Shown: positions 1-8,140 of the stretch, piece by piece
Position numbering within the stretch: the stretch's first letter is position 1
How the letters are laid out: each line of letters begins with the position of its first letter
NCBI RefSeq assembly: GCF_020524355.2
Contig: NZ_CP129019.1
Span: 3,658,001-3,722,000 of the forward strand
DNA from: Mesobacillus subterraneus
GTDB lineage: Bacteria; Bacillota; Bacilli; Bacillales; Cytobacillaceae
Length of the DNA stretch: 64,000 nucleotides
Direction of reading: 5' to 3'
Notes under the pieces: model-generated
The model's database searches: none
What the model was told of the DNA's origin: nothing
What the model saw: only the letters and a program-made list of their open reading frames with translations
Program-made: the position numbers and the translations under genes

Positions 1-725
1 GTACTGACAATATCGCCAGCACCAAACTTCAAACTGTCATCAATCGTTCGCGATGGTTTTTTCATATTTTCGTAGCCTTCAGCATATTCCGTTAATCCAT
101 CGTCCAAGAATCCGCTGCTTTTCATATCGGCTTTTTCGAAAATATGCTCTTTAATATAATTCTGATACGGTTGCCCTGTCACTTTCTCAATGATGTTAGC
201 TAAAATCAGATAATTGGTGTTTGAGTAGGAAAACCCCTCGCCTGGCAGCTGCATCAATTCTTCCTTCTTCATCTCGGTGATTATCTGAATGGGCTCGTAT
301 GCCTGCTCGTTTTTGACCACTTTTAAAAATTCAGGGATGCCCGAGCTGTGGGTGAGTAAATGGTGGATGATGATGTCATTACCGTGAGGAAAATCTTCAA
401 TAAAATCACTTATGTACTGGTTTGTGGAGAGTTGTCCTGTTTCTTCAAGCTGGAGGATGCTGGTGGCTGTAAATGATTTCGTGATGGAGCCGATCGGAAA
501 TGCAGTCTCGATGGTGTTTAAAAGATTATATTCTTTATTTTCAAAGCCATAAGCCTTCTGGAACAAAACCGCGCCACCTTTCGCGACAAGGACCGTGCCA
601 TTCAGTTGAACCTCATCCGCCTTTTCATCAATGGTACTGGCAAGACTATTGTTCGAGGTGCTCCAGAATAAAAAAATGCAAATACCTAAAATGATCAGGC
701 CTACAATTCTCAAAGATACCTTCAT
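1..725 (-). CDS. Serine hydrolase, beta-lactamase/PBP4* family (C-terminus off the left edge)
   Basis: This is the N-terminal 241 residues of a class C beta-lactamase-fold serine hydrolase; the rest lies outside the window. The protein starts with a basic N-terminus and a hydrophobic segment (about residues 4-22) ending near an Ala-Ser, which suggests export or membrane anchoring. The catalytic SxxK motif is SITK at residues 80-83, the family HSSGIPEF box follows, and the second motif YSN is at residues 167-169. The ATG is preceded by a strong GGAGG. These proteins are peptidases, esterases or peptidoglycan-active enzymes; the substrate cannot be told from sequence. A second, cytosolic family member lies at 4656-5666. 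Confidence 0.9.
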   Translation of the reverse strand, partial: MKVSLRIVGLIILGICIFLFWSTSNNSLASTIDEKADEVQLNGTVLVAKGGAVLFQKAYGFENKEYNLLNTIETAFPIGSITKSFTATSILQLEETGQLSTNQYISDFIEDFPHGNDIIIHHLLTHSSGIPEFLKVVKNEQAYEPIQIITEMKKEELMQLPGEGFSYSNTNYLILANIIEKVTGQPYQNYIKEHIFEKADMKSSGFLDDGLTEYAEGYENMKKPSRTIDDSLKFGAGDIVS

Positions 726-827
726 AAAGAGCCCTCCTTCCTTTCATTTTATCAACCGGAAATGGTAGATAATGTGAATTCCTTATGAACAATTTCTGTC
801 GAAAAGGTACGGCTATTCTCTTGTAAA

Positions 828-1215
828 AGAACAAAAAGCGCAAGCGCCTCGTTCAGCCCTGACAAGCGCTGGAGGGCCGACCGGTGAAGTCGTTCTTTGA
901 CTTCACCTGAGCGGACCGAAATCGAAAAGTATAGCCGACTGTCCAGAAACGCAGAAACTGGAGACTCCGACAAAGAAGCGCTTTTTGCTTCTGCCGGCGG
1001 AGTTGAAGTTTCGGAGTTTCTAGGAGGCGACACTAGACAATTCGAAAAGCGTAGGCGACTGCCCAACTCCGACAAGCGCTGGAGGGCCTGACAGTGAAGT
1101 CGTTCTTTGACTTCATTGGCAGGACCGAAGCGTCTCGAGGAGTTAGGAGCCGCAGCTAGACAAGCGACTCGAGGGGCTAGGCGCTGAAGCTGGATTAAGA
1201 AAACTTAATGGAGTT
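828..1215. repeat. Modular dispersed repeat, copy A (long form)
   Basis: Non-coding sequence that recurs at 13513-13665, 38269-38560 and 48083-48200. All copies begin with ACAAAAAGCGCAAGCGC and end with a block reading GCTGGAGCTGGATTAAGAAAA (here GCTGAAGCTGG), followed by a TTATCCAC-type tail. The ends contain AGCGCCT/AGGCGCT inverted halves. This copy has the most internal modules, including an internal GACAAGCGCTGGAGGGCC block present twice. Open frames across it are incidental. Confidence 0.85.
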
Positions 1216-1257
1216 ATCCACAACTTAGGAATTTTATAAATTCCTTAACCACAAAAA

Positions 1258-1299
1258 AAGAAGGTCTCTCATTTTAAAAAACGAAAGATCCTTCTTAAT
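1258..1299 (-). terminator. Rho-independent terminator of the CNNM gene
   Basis: On the minus strand an AAGAAGGATC arm pairs with GACCTTCTT and is followed by a run of seven T. It lies just after the stop of the gene ending at 1318. Confidence 0.8.
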
Positions 1300-1317
1300 T
1301 AAGACGGACATATGATT

Positions 1318-2643
1318 TTATTCTGTTACTGAGGCTGTATCTTTCATACTCACATTGACACGGGCGATCCTTCTGTCATTCATTTCGGCAACTGTGAACA
1401 CTATTCCCTCATATTCAACCTCAGGCTGTTCGTTCGGACCGGGAATATATCCAAGCTGACCAAGGATAAAACCGCTTAACGTATCATATTCTGCTCTTGG
1501 GAGTTCTGCCTTGAGTCTATTCTCTACCTCATACAAATTAAGGGTGCCAGCCATGATAAAGTGGTTTTGATCTATTTGTTCGATTTCGTCGACGTCCAGT
1601 TCCGGTTCATCATACTCATCAAAAATATTGCCGACGATTTCCTCAATCAGATCCTCAATGGTCACAATCCCATCGGTCCCGCCGTATTCATCAATGACAA
1701 TCGCCATATGAATATTGCTCTTCTGCATATCTCTGAACAATTGATCGAGCCTCATGGATTCCAGGACAAAGCTTGGTTCCCGCAGCATGCCTCTTAGATT
1801 ATACTCATCTGGATCCAGACCATCAATGAACGGGATTAAATCCTTCGTATGAAGAATACCAATGATATGATCCATGTCTCCATTGTAAACTGGCATCCTG
1901 GTGTACTTTTCCTGATTGACAACTTTCACTATCTCTTTCAAGCTGGCATCAGCTGAAAGGGCGGCAATATTGGTCCTATGGGTCATGATATCAGAGACCG
2001 TTTTATTATCGAATTCAAAAATATTGTTGATCATAACCTTTTCTGAATCCTGTATAGTCCCTTTTTCCCTGCCGACGTCTACCATCATGCGGATTTCTTC
2101 CTCTGTCACGTGTTCGCTCTCCGCATTCGGGTCGACCCCGAACAGTCGAACAATTCCATTCGTGGATAACGTTAACAGCTTAACGAATGGAGAGGAGATT
2201 TTGGACAACACCGTCAAAGGAGCAGCCGCAAACATCGCAATCGGTTCCGCTTTCTGAAGCGCAAGCCGCTTGGGGACTAATTCTCCCAGCACGAGTGTAA
2301 AATAAGACAGCACCAGCGTAATCGTGATGACAGAAATCAATTCCAGCATCCCCTGTGAAAGCGGGACGCCCATATCGTTCAGGAATACTGCCATCCTGCC
2401 TGCAAAGCTTTCAGCTGCGAACGCACTCGCAAGGAATCCCGCCAGAGTAATGCCAATCTGGATGGTCGCCAAAAACCTGCTTGGTTCCGCGGTTAAATTA
2501 TGAAGCATTTTCGCTTTTTTATTTCCGCTGGCTGCCATCAATTTTATTTTATTATCATTCAACGAAATTAACGCAATCTCTGATGCAGCAAAAAAAGCAT
2601 TCAATACAATTAAAACCAATAACACCACTATCTCTATTCCCAA
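1318..2643 (-). CDS. CNNM/CorC (HlyC-type) transmembrane protein with CBS pair
   Basis: A 441-residue CNNM-family protein. The N-terminal DUF21/CNNM membrane domain (about residues 1-185, at least three hydrophobic segments) is followed by a CBS pair (about 205-325, with an IMTHRTNI motif at its start) and a C-terminal CorC_HlyC domain (about 345-425). Bacillus relatives such as YhdP/MpfA are implicated in Mg2+ efflux; that role here is by homology. The start is a TTG preceded by GGAGG with about 10-base spacing. The annotation 'hemolysin' often given to this family is historical. It stands alone, with a terminator at 1258-1299. Confidence 0.9.
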   Translation of the reverse strand: MGIEIVVLLVLIVLNAFFAASEIALISLNDNKIKLMAASGNKKAKMLHNLTAEPSRFLATIQIGITLAGFLASAFAAESFAGRMAVFLNDMGVPLSQGMLELISVITITLVLSYFTLVLGELVPKRLALQKAEPIAMFAAAPLTVLSKISSPFVKLLTLSTNGIVRLFGVDPNAESEHVTEEEIRMMVDVGREKGTIQDSEKVMINNIFEFDNKTVSDIMTHRTNIAALSADASLKEIVKVVNQEKYTRMPVYNGDMDHIIGILHTKDLIPFIDGLDPDEYNLRGMLREPSFVLESMRLDQLFRDMQKSNIHMAIVIDEYGGTDGIVTIEDLIEEIVGNIFDEYDEPELDVDEIEQIDQNHFIMAGTLNLYEVENRLKAELPRAEYDTLSGFILGQLGYIPGPNEQPEVEYEGIVFTVAEMNDRRIARVNVSMKDTASVTE

Positions 2644-2814
2644 AAGGGATCAACCTCCAAATTCTTCGTTACTTTGATTGTATCAAAGATTTCCAAACCA
2701 TAGCCAATGGGAGCATCCCGACATCAACAAGAAATACTCCAAGTAACCAATTCATTCCTTTTGGTAAAAGAAAGCCGATGTTTTTTATGATCCTCTATTG
2801 AATAAATGACTTAC

Positions 2815-3606
2815 TTATTGCACATCCATCGTATGTTTTTCCGCAGTCTGTGCTTGTTCTTTTTCCTTCGACATGAACCAGCCAGCTGCTGCAATGCCGA
2901 CGAGCACTGTGTAGAAGAACAGTTTCCATTCTACAGAATGGGCAAATTCGTAGGAGATGATTCCAATATCCTTATGCCCCAATGTGAGCACAGCCAGCTT
3001 GACTCCTACCCAGCCCACAATCGCAAAAGCGGCGATTTCGAGACCTGGCCTTGATTGAAGTAATTTCACAAACAGGTTGGCAGCAAAACGCATGATGATC
3101 AAACCAATTAATCCGCCGGCAAAAATGACCAGGAACTTGCCGCCATCCATCCCGCCGATTTCCGGAAGGTTTGTGTTCGGCAGAGTCATTGCAAGTGCCA
3201 CAGCTGCCAGAATCGAGTCAACCGCAAAAGCGATATCTGCCAACTCTACCTTGAAAACAGTTGCCCAGAAACCAGACTTCCTTTTCTCTGCAGTGTTATT
3301 TTCGTCTTCGACCTTTTTAAAATAGAGCTTCCTGACGATATGATTAATTGCAATGAACAGCAGATATAATGCTCCGATTGCCTGGACCTGCCAGACATCG
3401 ACCAAGAAAGAAATGATGAATAGTGAAGCAAAGCGAAAAACAAATGCGCCTGCCAAACCATAAAAGAGTGCCTTTTTCCGCTCTTCCTCCGGGAGATGCT
3501 TTACCATAATCGCCAATACCAATGCATTATCAGCTGCGAGCAACCCTTCAAGAGCAATTAATAGCAGCAATACCCAACCGTATTCAAATAAAATCGACAG
3601 TTCCAA
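2815..3606 (-). CDS. TerC family integral membrane protein (Mn2+ export type)
   Basis: A 263-residue multi-helix TerC protein starting at TTG behind GGGGG. The N-terminal segment carries the family pattern EGLLAADNALVLA, and the central part contains DIAFAVDSILAA; the acidic residues in these membrane segments are the expected metal ligands. The gene is last in a transcription unit with a yybP-ykoY Mn riboswitch at 3904-4000 and an FbpB-like small gene between. In B. subtilis the riboswitch-controlled TerC protein is YkoY (MeeY), which supplies Mn2+ to exported enzymes; this is the likely role. Expression should rise with Mn2+. Confidence 0.92.
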   Translation of the reverse strand: MELSILFEYGWVLLLLIALEGLLAADNALVLAIMVKHLPEEERKKALFYGLAGAFVFRFASLFIISFLVDVWQVQAIGALYLLFIAINHIVRKLYFKKVEDENNTAEKRKSGFWATVFKVELADIAFAVDSILAAVALAMTLPNTNLPEIGGMDGGKFLVIFAGGLIGLIIMRFAANLFVKLLQSRPGLEIAAFAIVGWVGVKLAVLTLGHKDIGIISYEFAHSVEWKLFFYTVLVGIAAAGWFMSKEKEQAQTAEKHTMDVQ

Positions 3607-3626
3607 TCACTATTCCCCCTTTAAAA

Positions 3627-3767
3627 TTAAGATGCGTTTCCGTTTTCAGCTCCCATGCGTCTTGCTTCAATCCGCTCGTCGATTTTTTCAAGCAGCTTCT
3701 GATTCTCCAAAAGCTCACGCCTGTTCTCTTTCAGCAATTCCTCAAAAGACACCTTTTTCTTTTTCAA
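3627..3767 (-). CDS. FbpB-family small basic protein
   Basis: A 46-residue charged protein with a TTG start and AGGAG spaced eight bases upstream. It begins LKKKKVSFEELLKENRREL and continues with alternating basic and acidic residues, matching the FbpB small basic protein family (K-R-rich start, SFEELxxENK, then ExxxRIExR). In B. subtilis FbpB is a Fur-controlled helper of the small RNA FsrA in iron sparing. Here it sits between the Mn riboswitch terminators and terC, about 20 bases upstream of the latter, so it should be co-regulated by Mn2+ rather than directly by Fur. No convincing Fur box was seen. Family identification is by pattern recognition. Confidence 0.75.
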   Translation of the reverse strand: MKKKKVSFEELLKENRRELLENQKLLEKIDERIEARRMGAENGNAS

Positions 3768-3838
3768 TTGATCAGCTCCTTTTCAATCGTTTGATATTAT
3801 TGAAAGTCCCAATTCGTCTGCGGCGGGTCTGAATATAT

Positions 3839-3869
3839 AAAAAGACCTTTACCAGACATGGTAAAGGTC
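3839..3869 (-). terminator. Second tandem terminator of the Mn riboswitch (T2)
   Basis: On the minus strand GACCTTTACC (from 3869) pairs with GGTAAAGGTC (to 3844) around a six-base loop, followed by five T. Its stem is identical to that of T1. Confidence 0.85.
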
Positions 3870-3880
3870 TTTAAAAACAT

Positions 3881-3910
3881 AAAAAGACCTTTACCAAAAA
3901 GGTAAAGGTC
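3881..3910 (-). terminator. First terminator of the Mn riboswitch (T1)
   Basis: On the minus strand GACCTTTACC (from 3910) pairs with GGTAAAGGTC (to 3886) across a five-T loop, followed by five T. The CCTTT of its 5' arm can alternatively pair with AAAGG at 3993-3997, the aptamer P1, which is how Mn2+ would prevent termination. Confidence 0.88.
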
Positions 3911-4000
3911 TTGCTAACAACGTCAGGCGTTGCCAACAAAGCCGGGAGATACGTGACCTCCGAAATGACGACTTTGTTGTAAAAGCTACTCCCCTTTAGG
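3904..4000 (-). promoter_or_regulatory. yybP-ykoY manganese riboswitch
   Basis: The minus strand reads AAAGGGGAGTAGC at the 5' side, then ACAAAGTCGTCATTTCGGAGG, then CCGGCTTTGTTGGCAACGCC, then TTAGCAAGACCTTT. These are the conserved segments of the yybP-ykoY class, which binds Mn2+. P1 can form between AAAGG (3997-3993) and CCTTT (3908-3904). The element precedes a TerC gene, the classical target. Confidence 0.93.
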
Positions 4001-4024
4001 AGAACTATTCAAATAATTAAATAC

Positions 4025-4054
4025 AATATAATTCATTCCTGGCCATTCTGTCAA
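4025..4054 (-). promoter_or_regulatory. Sigma-A promoter of the Mn riboswitch / terC unit
   Basis: On the minus strand a perfect TTGACA (4054-4049) is followed after 18 bases by TATATT (4030-4025). It is correctly placed upstream of the riboswitch. Confidence 0.75.
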
Positions 4055-4152
4055 CAAGCAATGTAAAAGAACGATATGCTGCTTTTCATTCTCGGCTCTG
4101 CTAATTCGAGCCTCTGTGTTAAAATCAAAATAAACTCTATCCGGGGGTTAGG

Positions 4153-4437
4153 ATGCAAACCACACCAGCAGTAAAAAAGCCTTTATTATATAAAATCGGT
4201 ATGTTTCTTATTATTTCATCCTTCATAATATGGGTGACACCACTTGGCATTCCTTTTCTTCCGCTATCCAGCAAGACGAAGGTCATCAGTATCACAAGCT
4301 TCCTGGTACTTGCTGAAGTTACCTTCTGGCTTGGAGCAATTATGGTCGGAAAGGAAGTGGCAGGTAAAATCAGAAAGTACTTTAACCCTAAAAATTGGAG
4401 AAAAAAAGAAAAACATGAGAACGAAAATGAAGCATAG
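4153..4437 (+). CDS. Transporter suffix domain-type small membrane protein
   Basis: A 94-residue protein with two hydrophobic segments (about 10-32 and 44-67), then VGKEVAGKIRKYFNPKNW and a lysine/glutamate-rich tail. The YLNPKNW-like ending is typical of small Bacillus proteins annotated as transporter suffix domain proteins. Their function is unknown. The ATG follows a GGGGG-TTAGG ribosome-binding region. It is a single gene transcribed away from the Mn operon. Confidence 0.7.
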   Translation: MQTTPAVKKPLLYKIGMFLIISSFIIWVTPLGIPFLPLSSKTKVISITSFLVLAEVTFWLGAIMVGKEVAGKIRKYFNPKNWRKKEKHENENEA

Positions 4438-4655
4438 GGCTTCATTTAGTTACAAGGGCAAATTTTCCCTACTTTGATTCAATTTTAATAGAGCACGGGA
4501 GGATCATCCCTGTTACTAGCTACTCGTTCTATTCTTTATTTTTCTGGTAATCCTACGAAACAGCATTTTAAATCCTTTCATTTTTGTCATATTTTACAAC
4601 ATTTTAATAATATTAAGTGTTACCCTTAAGTAGATAAAGTTAGGGGGAAATTGAT

Positions 4656-5666
4656 ATGAATAACTTGGAGACATCCCTTCAAGAGCTTTCGTCCAAGATT
4701 GATTTTTCAGGAACGGTCATGTTTCAGAATGGGGACGGCCTTGTTGAAACGGCAAGCTTTGGCTATGCCAATCGGTCTGACCGATTAAAAAACAACCAGG
4801 AAACTCGTTTCGGAATCGCTTCTGGCTGTAAGCTTTTCACGGCGATCGCCATTTGTCAGCTGGTGGAGGAAGAGAGGCTAACCTTTGATACAAGATTGAA
4901 AGATTGTCTCGATATAGAGTTTCCTAATTTCAGTGAAGAAATCACCATCCATCATTTGCTGACGCATACTTCCGGGATTCCTGATTACTTTGACGAGGAT
5001 GTCATGAATGATTTTGAAGAGTTATGGATGCAGAGTCCCATGTATCATATCAGGAGTGCTCAGGATTTCCTCCCAATGTTCCAGAATGAACAGATGAAAT
5101 CCACTCCGGGGGAATCGGTTCACTACAATAACGCAGGCTACATTGTGCTTGGACTGATTGTGGAGCAAGCCTCAGGGATGGAATTCACTGAATATGTTCA
5201 GAAAAATATCTTTGAAGTAGCGGGAATGAGTGACTCTGGCTACTTCTCCTTTGACGCCCTGCCATCAAACACCGCTTTAGGCTATATCGACCTGCCTGAA
5301 GGGAGCTGGAAAACCAACATCTACTCCTTGCCGGTAAAAGGCGGTTCGGACGGAGGCGCGTACGTTACCGTTGAGGACATGACCAAACTGTGGAAGGCGC
5401 TTTTTGGTCGACTTTTGTTAAATGAGGAGATCTTGAACAAACTATTCACTCCCCATGCGCAAGAGGATGAAGAAAATTATTTCGGATACGGAATCTGGAT
5501 TAAAAAGCAGGATCAGCAAATTTACAAATACCATGTCATGGGCTATGACCCAGGAGTCAGCTTTCACTCTGCCTATTATCCAGCTTCCCAAACAATAGCG
5601 GTCGTTTGCTCCAATAAATCAAGTGGGGCGTACGATATCATGAAGGCCATTGAAGGTCGTTTGTAA
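4656..5666 (+). CDS. Serine hydrolase, beta-lactamase family (cytosolic type)
   Basis: A 336-residue class C beta-lactamase/PBP-fold hydrolase. SxxK is SGCK at residues 56-59, with HTSGIPDYF near 104-112, the YxN motif YNN at 157-159 and an HVMGYDPG third box near the C-terminus. There is no signal peptide, so unlike the gene at 1-725 it is predicted to act in the cytoplasm. The ATG is preceded by a strong AGGGGG. Substrate unknown. Confidence 0.9.
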   Translation: MNNLETSLQELSSKIDFSGTVMFQNGDGLVETASFGYANRSDRLKNNQETRFGIASGCKLFTAIAICQLVEEERLTFDTRLKDCLDIEFPNFSEEITIHHLLTHTSGIPDYFDEDVMNDFEELWMQSPMYHIRSAQDFLPMFQNEQMKSTPGESVHYNNAGYIVLGLIVEQASGMEFTEYVQKNIFEVAGMSDSGYFSFDALPSNTALGYIDLPEGSWKTNIYSLPVKGGSDGGAYVTVEDMTKLWKALFGRLLLNEEILNKLFTPHAQEDEENYFGYGIWIKKQDQQIYKYHVMGYDPGVSFHSAYYPASQTIAVVCSNKSSGAYDIMKAIEGRL

Positions 5667-5674
5667 GAAAGAGC

Positions 5675-5704
5675 AGGGACGATTCCTCTAATGGAACCGT
5701 CCCT
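5675..5704 (+). terminator. Hairpin after the serine hydrolase gene
   Basis: AGGGACGATTCC pairs with GGAACCGTCCCT across a short loop just after the stop codon. There is no good T run, so termination is likely but not certain. Confidence 0.5.
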
Positions 5705-5766
5705 GTGTCATTCACTAATCAGTGACTTTATAGCGTACGTGCATATATCCTACTATGACCCGCGTC

Positions 5767-6240
5767 TCAATCTCTTTCTTTTGCTCGCTGTGTATCTCTA
5801 ATATTCTTCTGAACGGTTATCGCTGCAAAGATACTAAGTATAAAGGACATACCATAGAAGCCCTTTTCACTTAAGATAATACTTCCGGCATTGTATAGAC
5901 CGATCGCCATCAATGAAATAGATACGATGAGCGCAAACCAACTGATTCCGTAATAAATATTCGTAACCGGTACGTCTTCCTCCCTGTCTCTCACTGCTTT
6001 TTGCAGAGATACCGCTGCATAGAGACCGAATACCAATACGGCAAAATAATAGCCTTTTTCATTCAGTTCCATCGCTGCGTTGAACAAACCAATCAGATAA
6101 GCGGAAACACCAACTATAAGAGCTCCCCATGAAGCTCCCTTGAATGCTGCAGTAGGTTCCCCTTCTTTCCTTTCCACTTTCACTTTTGGCTTTCTTTCTA
6201 AAGCTTTATCCAATGACACCTCATGCTCATTAGACATCAT
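5767..6240 (-). CDS. YiaA/YiaB family inner-membrane protein
   Basis: A 157-residue protein with a charged N-terminus (about 30 residues) and two repeats of the YiaAB two-helix unit. Each repeat has a small-residue-rich helix ending in GLFNA/GLYNA, then an EKGYYF or EKGFYG turn, a second helix, and a basic end (QKAVRDRE, QKNIRDTQ). The duplication is clear in the sequence. Family function is unknown. Two adjacent ATG codons follow GGAGGAGAGAG; the first was used. Confidence 0.85.
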   Translation of the reverse strand: MMSNEHEVSLDKALERKPKVKVERKEGEPTAAFKGASWGALIVGVSAYLIGLFNAAMELNEKGYYFAVLVFGLYAAVSLQKAVRDREEDVPVTNIYYGISWFALIVSISLMAIGLYNAGSIILSEKGFYGMSFILSIFAAITVQKNIRDTQRAKERD

Positions 6241-6379
6241 CTCTCTCCTCCATATTTAACGAATAGATCAAGCACCATGAATTTGCAGTGCTTATACCTA
6301 AATACATTATATAGAACTTGTTTACAAATAATAGATAAAATTGTTAATTTTTTTAAAAAATGGTTCTGTTAAACTAGAC

Positions 6380-6572
6380 TGTTGATTTTCGTCCCAGGCG
6401 CTTCGCTTTCCGCGGGCAGTAGGGGAGACTCCTCGGCGCAAGCGCCTGCGGGGTCTCCCCATGACTTGCTCATCCCGCAGGACATTGAGAAGCTCCCTCG
6501 AATTTGCCCACGCACGATGAAAATGCGTTAGCATTTTCGGAGGAGTCTACGCGCCTTCTACTACAATCAACA
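6380..6572. repeat. Palindromic repeat with TGTTGATT terminal inverted repeats
   Basis: A 193-bp element bounded by TGTTGATT and AATCAACA. Internally it contains the strong inverted blocks GGGGAGACTCCTCGGCGCAA and GCGCCTGCGGGGTCTCCCC. This composition (CGCTTTCCGCGGGC and similar) is a recurrent intergenic repeat in Bacillus and relatives. This copy carries an extra segment around 6482-6540 that interrupts the right half. It is non-coding. Confidence 0.75.
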
Positions 6573-6634
6573 GGGCTTTAAAACAACATTGGACTTTAAC
6601 AAAGCCAAAAAAATAAATCCAAAGGAGGATTACT

Positions 6635-6773
6635 ATGCCGAAGGATTCCAAAGTCAAAAGGAAATAATGATTCTGTTATGCAACACGGTTATTCGGGGAC
6701 AGATGCAGAAAAAGTAAAACAACAAATCCAAAAAGATGTGGCTGCTGGGCAAGGTCCAATGACTACCAGATAG
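6635..6773 (+). pseudogene. Small unrecognised gene split by a +1 frameshift
   Basis: An ATG with an excellent AAAGGAGG starts a basic peptide (MPKDSKVKRK) that stops after ten codons. The next frame continues at once without a start as NNDSVMQHGYSGTDAEKV and ends QGPMTTR before a TAG. Removing one base near 6661-6664 joins the two into a protein of about 45 residues. Both the SD and the biased composition suggest a real small gene. It may be inactivated or reflect a sequencing error. No family was recognised. Confidence 0.5.
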
Positions 6774-6828
6774 GCCGGCTCCATGCGCGATTAATAAACC
6801 ACTTTGAGTGTTTTTTTCTTTAGCTGAA

Positions 6829-7266
6829 TTATCGCAGGACGATGACCTCTCCCGTGTCCGGGTTCACCATGACCCGCTGCTCTGCATCCTTTGTTTTAAC
6901 ATTAAAGGAATAAAATTGTGAATATGCGAAGGGATGAAATCCGGGATCCATCACAGGTATGACCTGCTTTTTTTCGTTTATAATTTCATATTTCTCCTCG
7001 ACGATTTCCTTCGCCTGGTTATAGGTGAATCGAGGAATAGAGAAATATAGAATCGTTAAAAACAGTATTAAAAAGATCCAATATGGCACTCTCCTTTTCC
7101 CCTTTACATCCTCTTTAAAATAAAGGGCATGTGTGACGAGAAGAATAATTGGCAGCGTCGATGGCTAAACACCAACATACACCGTTTGGTCCACAACCAT
7201 AATAACCAGAAAAATCACCAAAGAAATGCCCCAGCCTAAAAAAGATTTATCTACCTTCTTCAACAT
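6829..7266 (-). pseudogene. Small membrane protein gene interrupted by an in-frame TAG
   Basis: Reading from the ATG at 7266 gives a 145-codon frame whose only interruption is TAG at 7167-7165 (codon 34). Upstream of it lies MLKKVDKSFLGWGISLVIF and a first membrane helix; downstream come two more helices (one starting LPIILLVTHALYF) and a C-terminal domain ending VNPDTGEVIVLR, which resembles a small PepSY-like fold. The 86-residue downstream part could be translated from GTG at 7089 but has only a closely spaced SD. Function unknown. Confidence 0.65.
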
Positions 7267-7428
7267 CCTCTGTCCCCTTAATCCGTAGTGCATCCTATAT
7301 AAGACCAATAGTTATAACATTAATTTCGACTCTATTAATAAAAAACCTTCTTTTCAGTAGCTGTATGCCAATATATGATTCTATAAAGAAAAGGAAGCAA
7401 AGGATACGTCCTATGCTCCCTAAGTTTC

Positions 7429-8118
7429 TTATACTTCCGTTTTCTTTGAAGTGATGGTGATGCTTCCTTTTGACAGTTTGACTGTTATATCGGACGAACT
7501 TGCAATGTTTTGATCATGGGTTACTACGATGACACATTTTCCTTCATTATGCGCTAATTCCTTTAGCAGATTCACGATTTCCCGCGCTGTGTTTTCATCT
7601 AGATTGCCGGTTGGTTCATCTGCTACGATCAAGTCTGTGTCGCAGCAAAGGGCTCGGGCGATGGAAACCCGCTGTTGCTGGACCCCGCTTAAGGTTAAAA
7701 CCTTCTGATGCGCTTGCTGTGCCGATATTCCCACCCGTTCAAGCATACTCAAGGCAAATTCCTTTTTATTTTTATGTTTGGCTCCGGTAATCTCCATTGC
7801 GGTCGTCACATTTTGCAAAGCGGTCATATAAGGCAACAGATTGTATGATTGAAAGACGATGGAGACATACTTGTTGCGGAATTTGGTGAGTCCGATTTTT
7901 TTAATATCCTTTCCTTCATACAATACAGCACCTTCCTTTTGAACATCCAAAGCGCTAGCAACGGCGAGGAATGTCGTCTTGCCAGAACCTGATGGACCGG
8001 TAATCGTGTAAAAAGTCCCCCTGTTAAAGCCGACATCAATATTTTTAAGGATTTCCTGCTTCTTATTTTCGTGTTTATACCAATAGCTGATATTTTGAAA
8101 TTCCAATAATGCGCTCAT
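7429..8118 (-). CDS. ABC transporter ATP-binding protein (MacB/LolD type)
   Basis: A 229-residue ATPase with Walker A GPSGSGKT (41-48), Q-loop near residue 90, signature LSGVQQQR (143-150), Walker B LIVADE (163-168) and an H-loop in VVTHD. The signature departs from the canonical LSGGQ by G-to-V. The ATG follows GAGGAGGG. It is 22 bases downstream of the FtsX-like permease and surely forms its ATPase partner. Such pairs export peptides or lipophilic compounds or act in envelope signalling; the substrate is not evident. Confidence 0.9.
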   Translation of the reverse strand: MSALLEFQNISYWYKHENKKQEILKNIDVGFNRGTFYTITGPSGSGKTTFLAVASALDVQKEGAVLYEGKDIKKIGLTKFRNKYVSIVFQSYNLLPYMTALQNVTTAMEITGAKHKNKKEFALSMLERVGISAQQAHQKVLTLSGVQQQRVSIARALCCDTDLIVADEPTGNLDENTAREIVNLLKELAHNEGKCVIVVTHDQNIASSSDITVKLSKGSITITSKKTEV

Positions 8119-8140
8119 TTTTTAGTCCCTCCTCAAATAG

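Noticed and set aside
752..1091. Open frames on both strands inside the dispersed repeat
   Set aside because: They follow the GC-rich repeat sequence, recur in other copies in different frames, and lack an SD.
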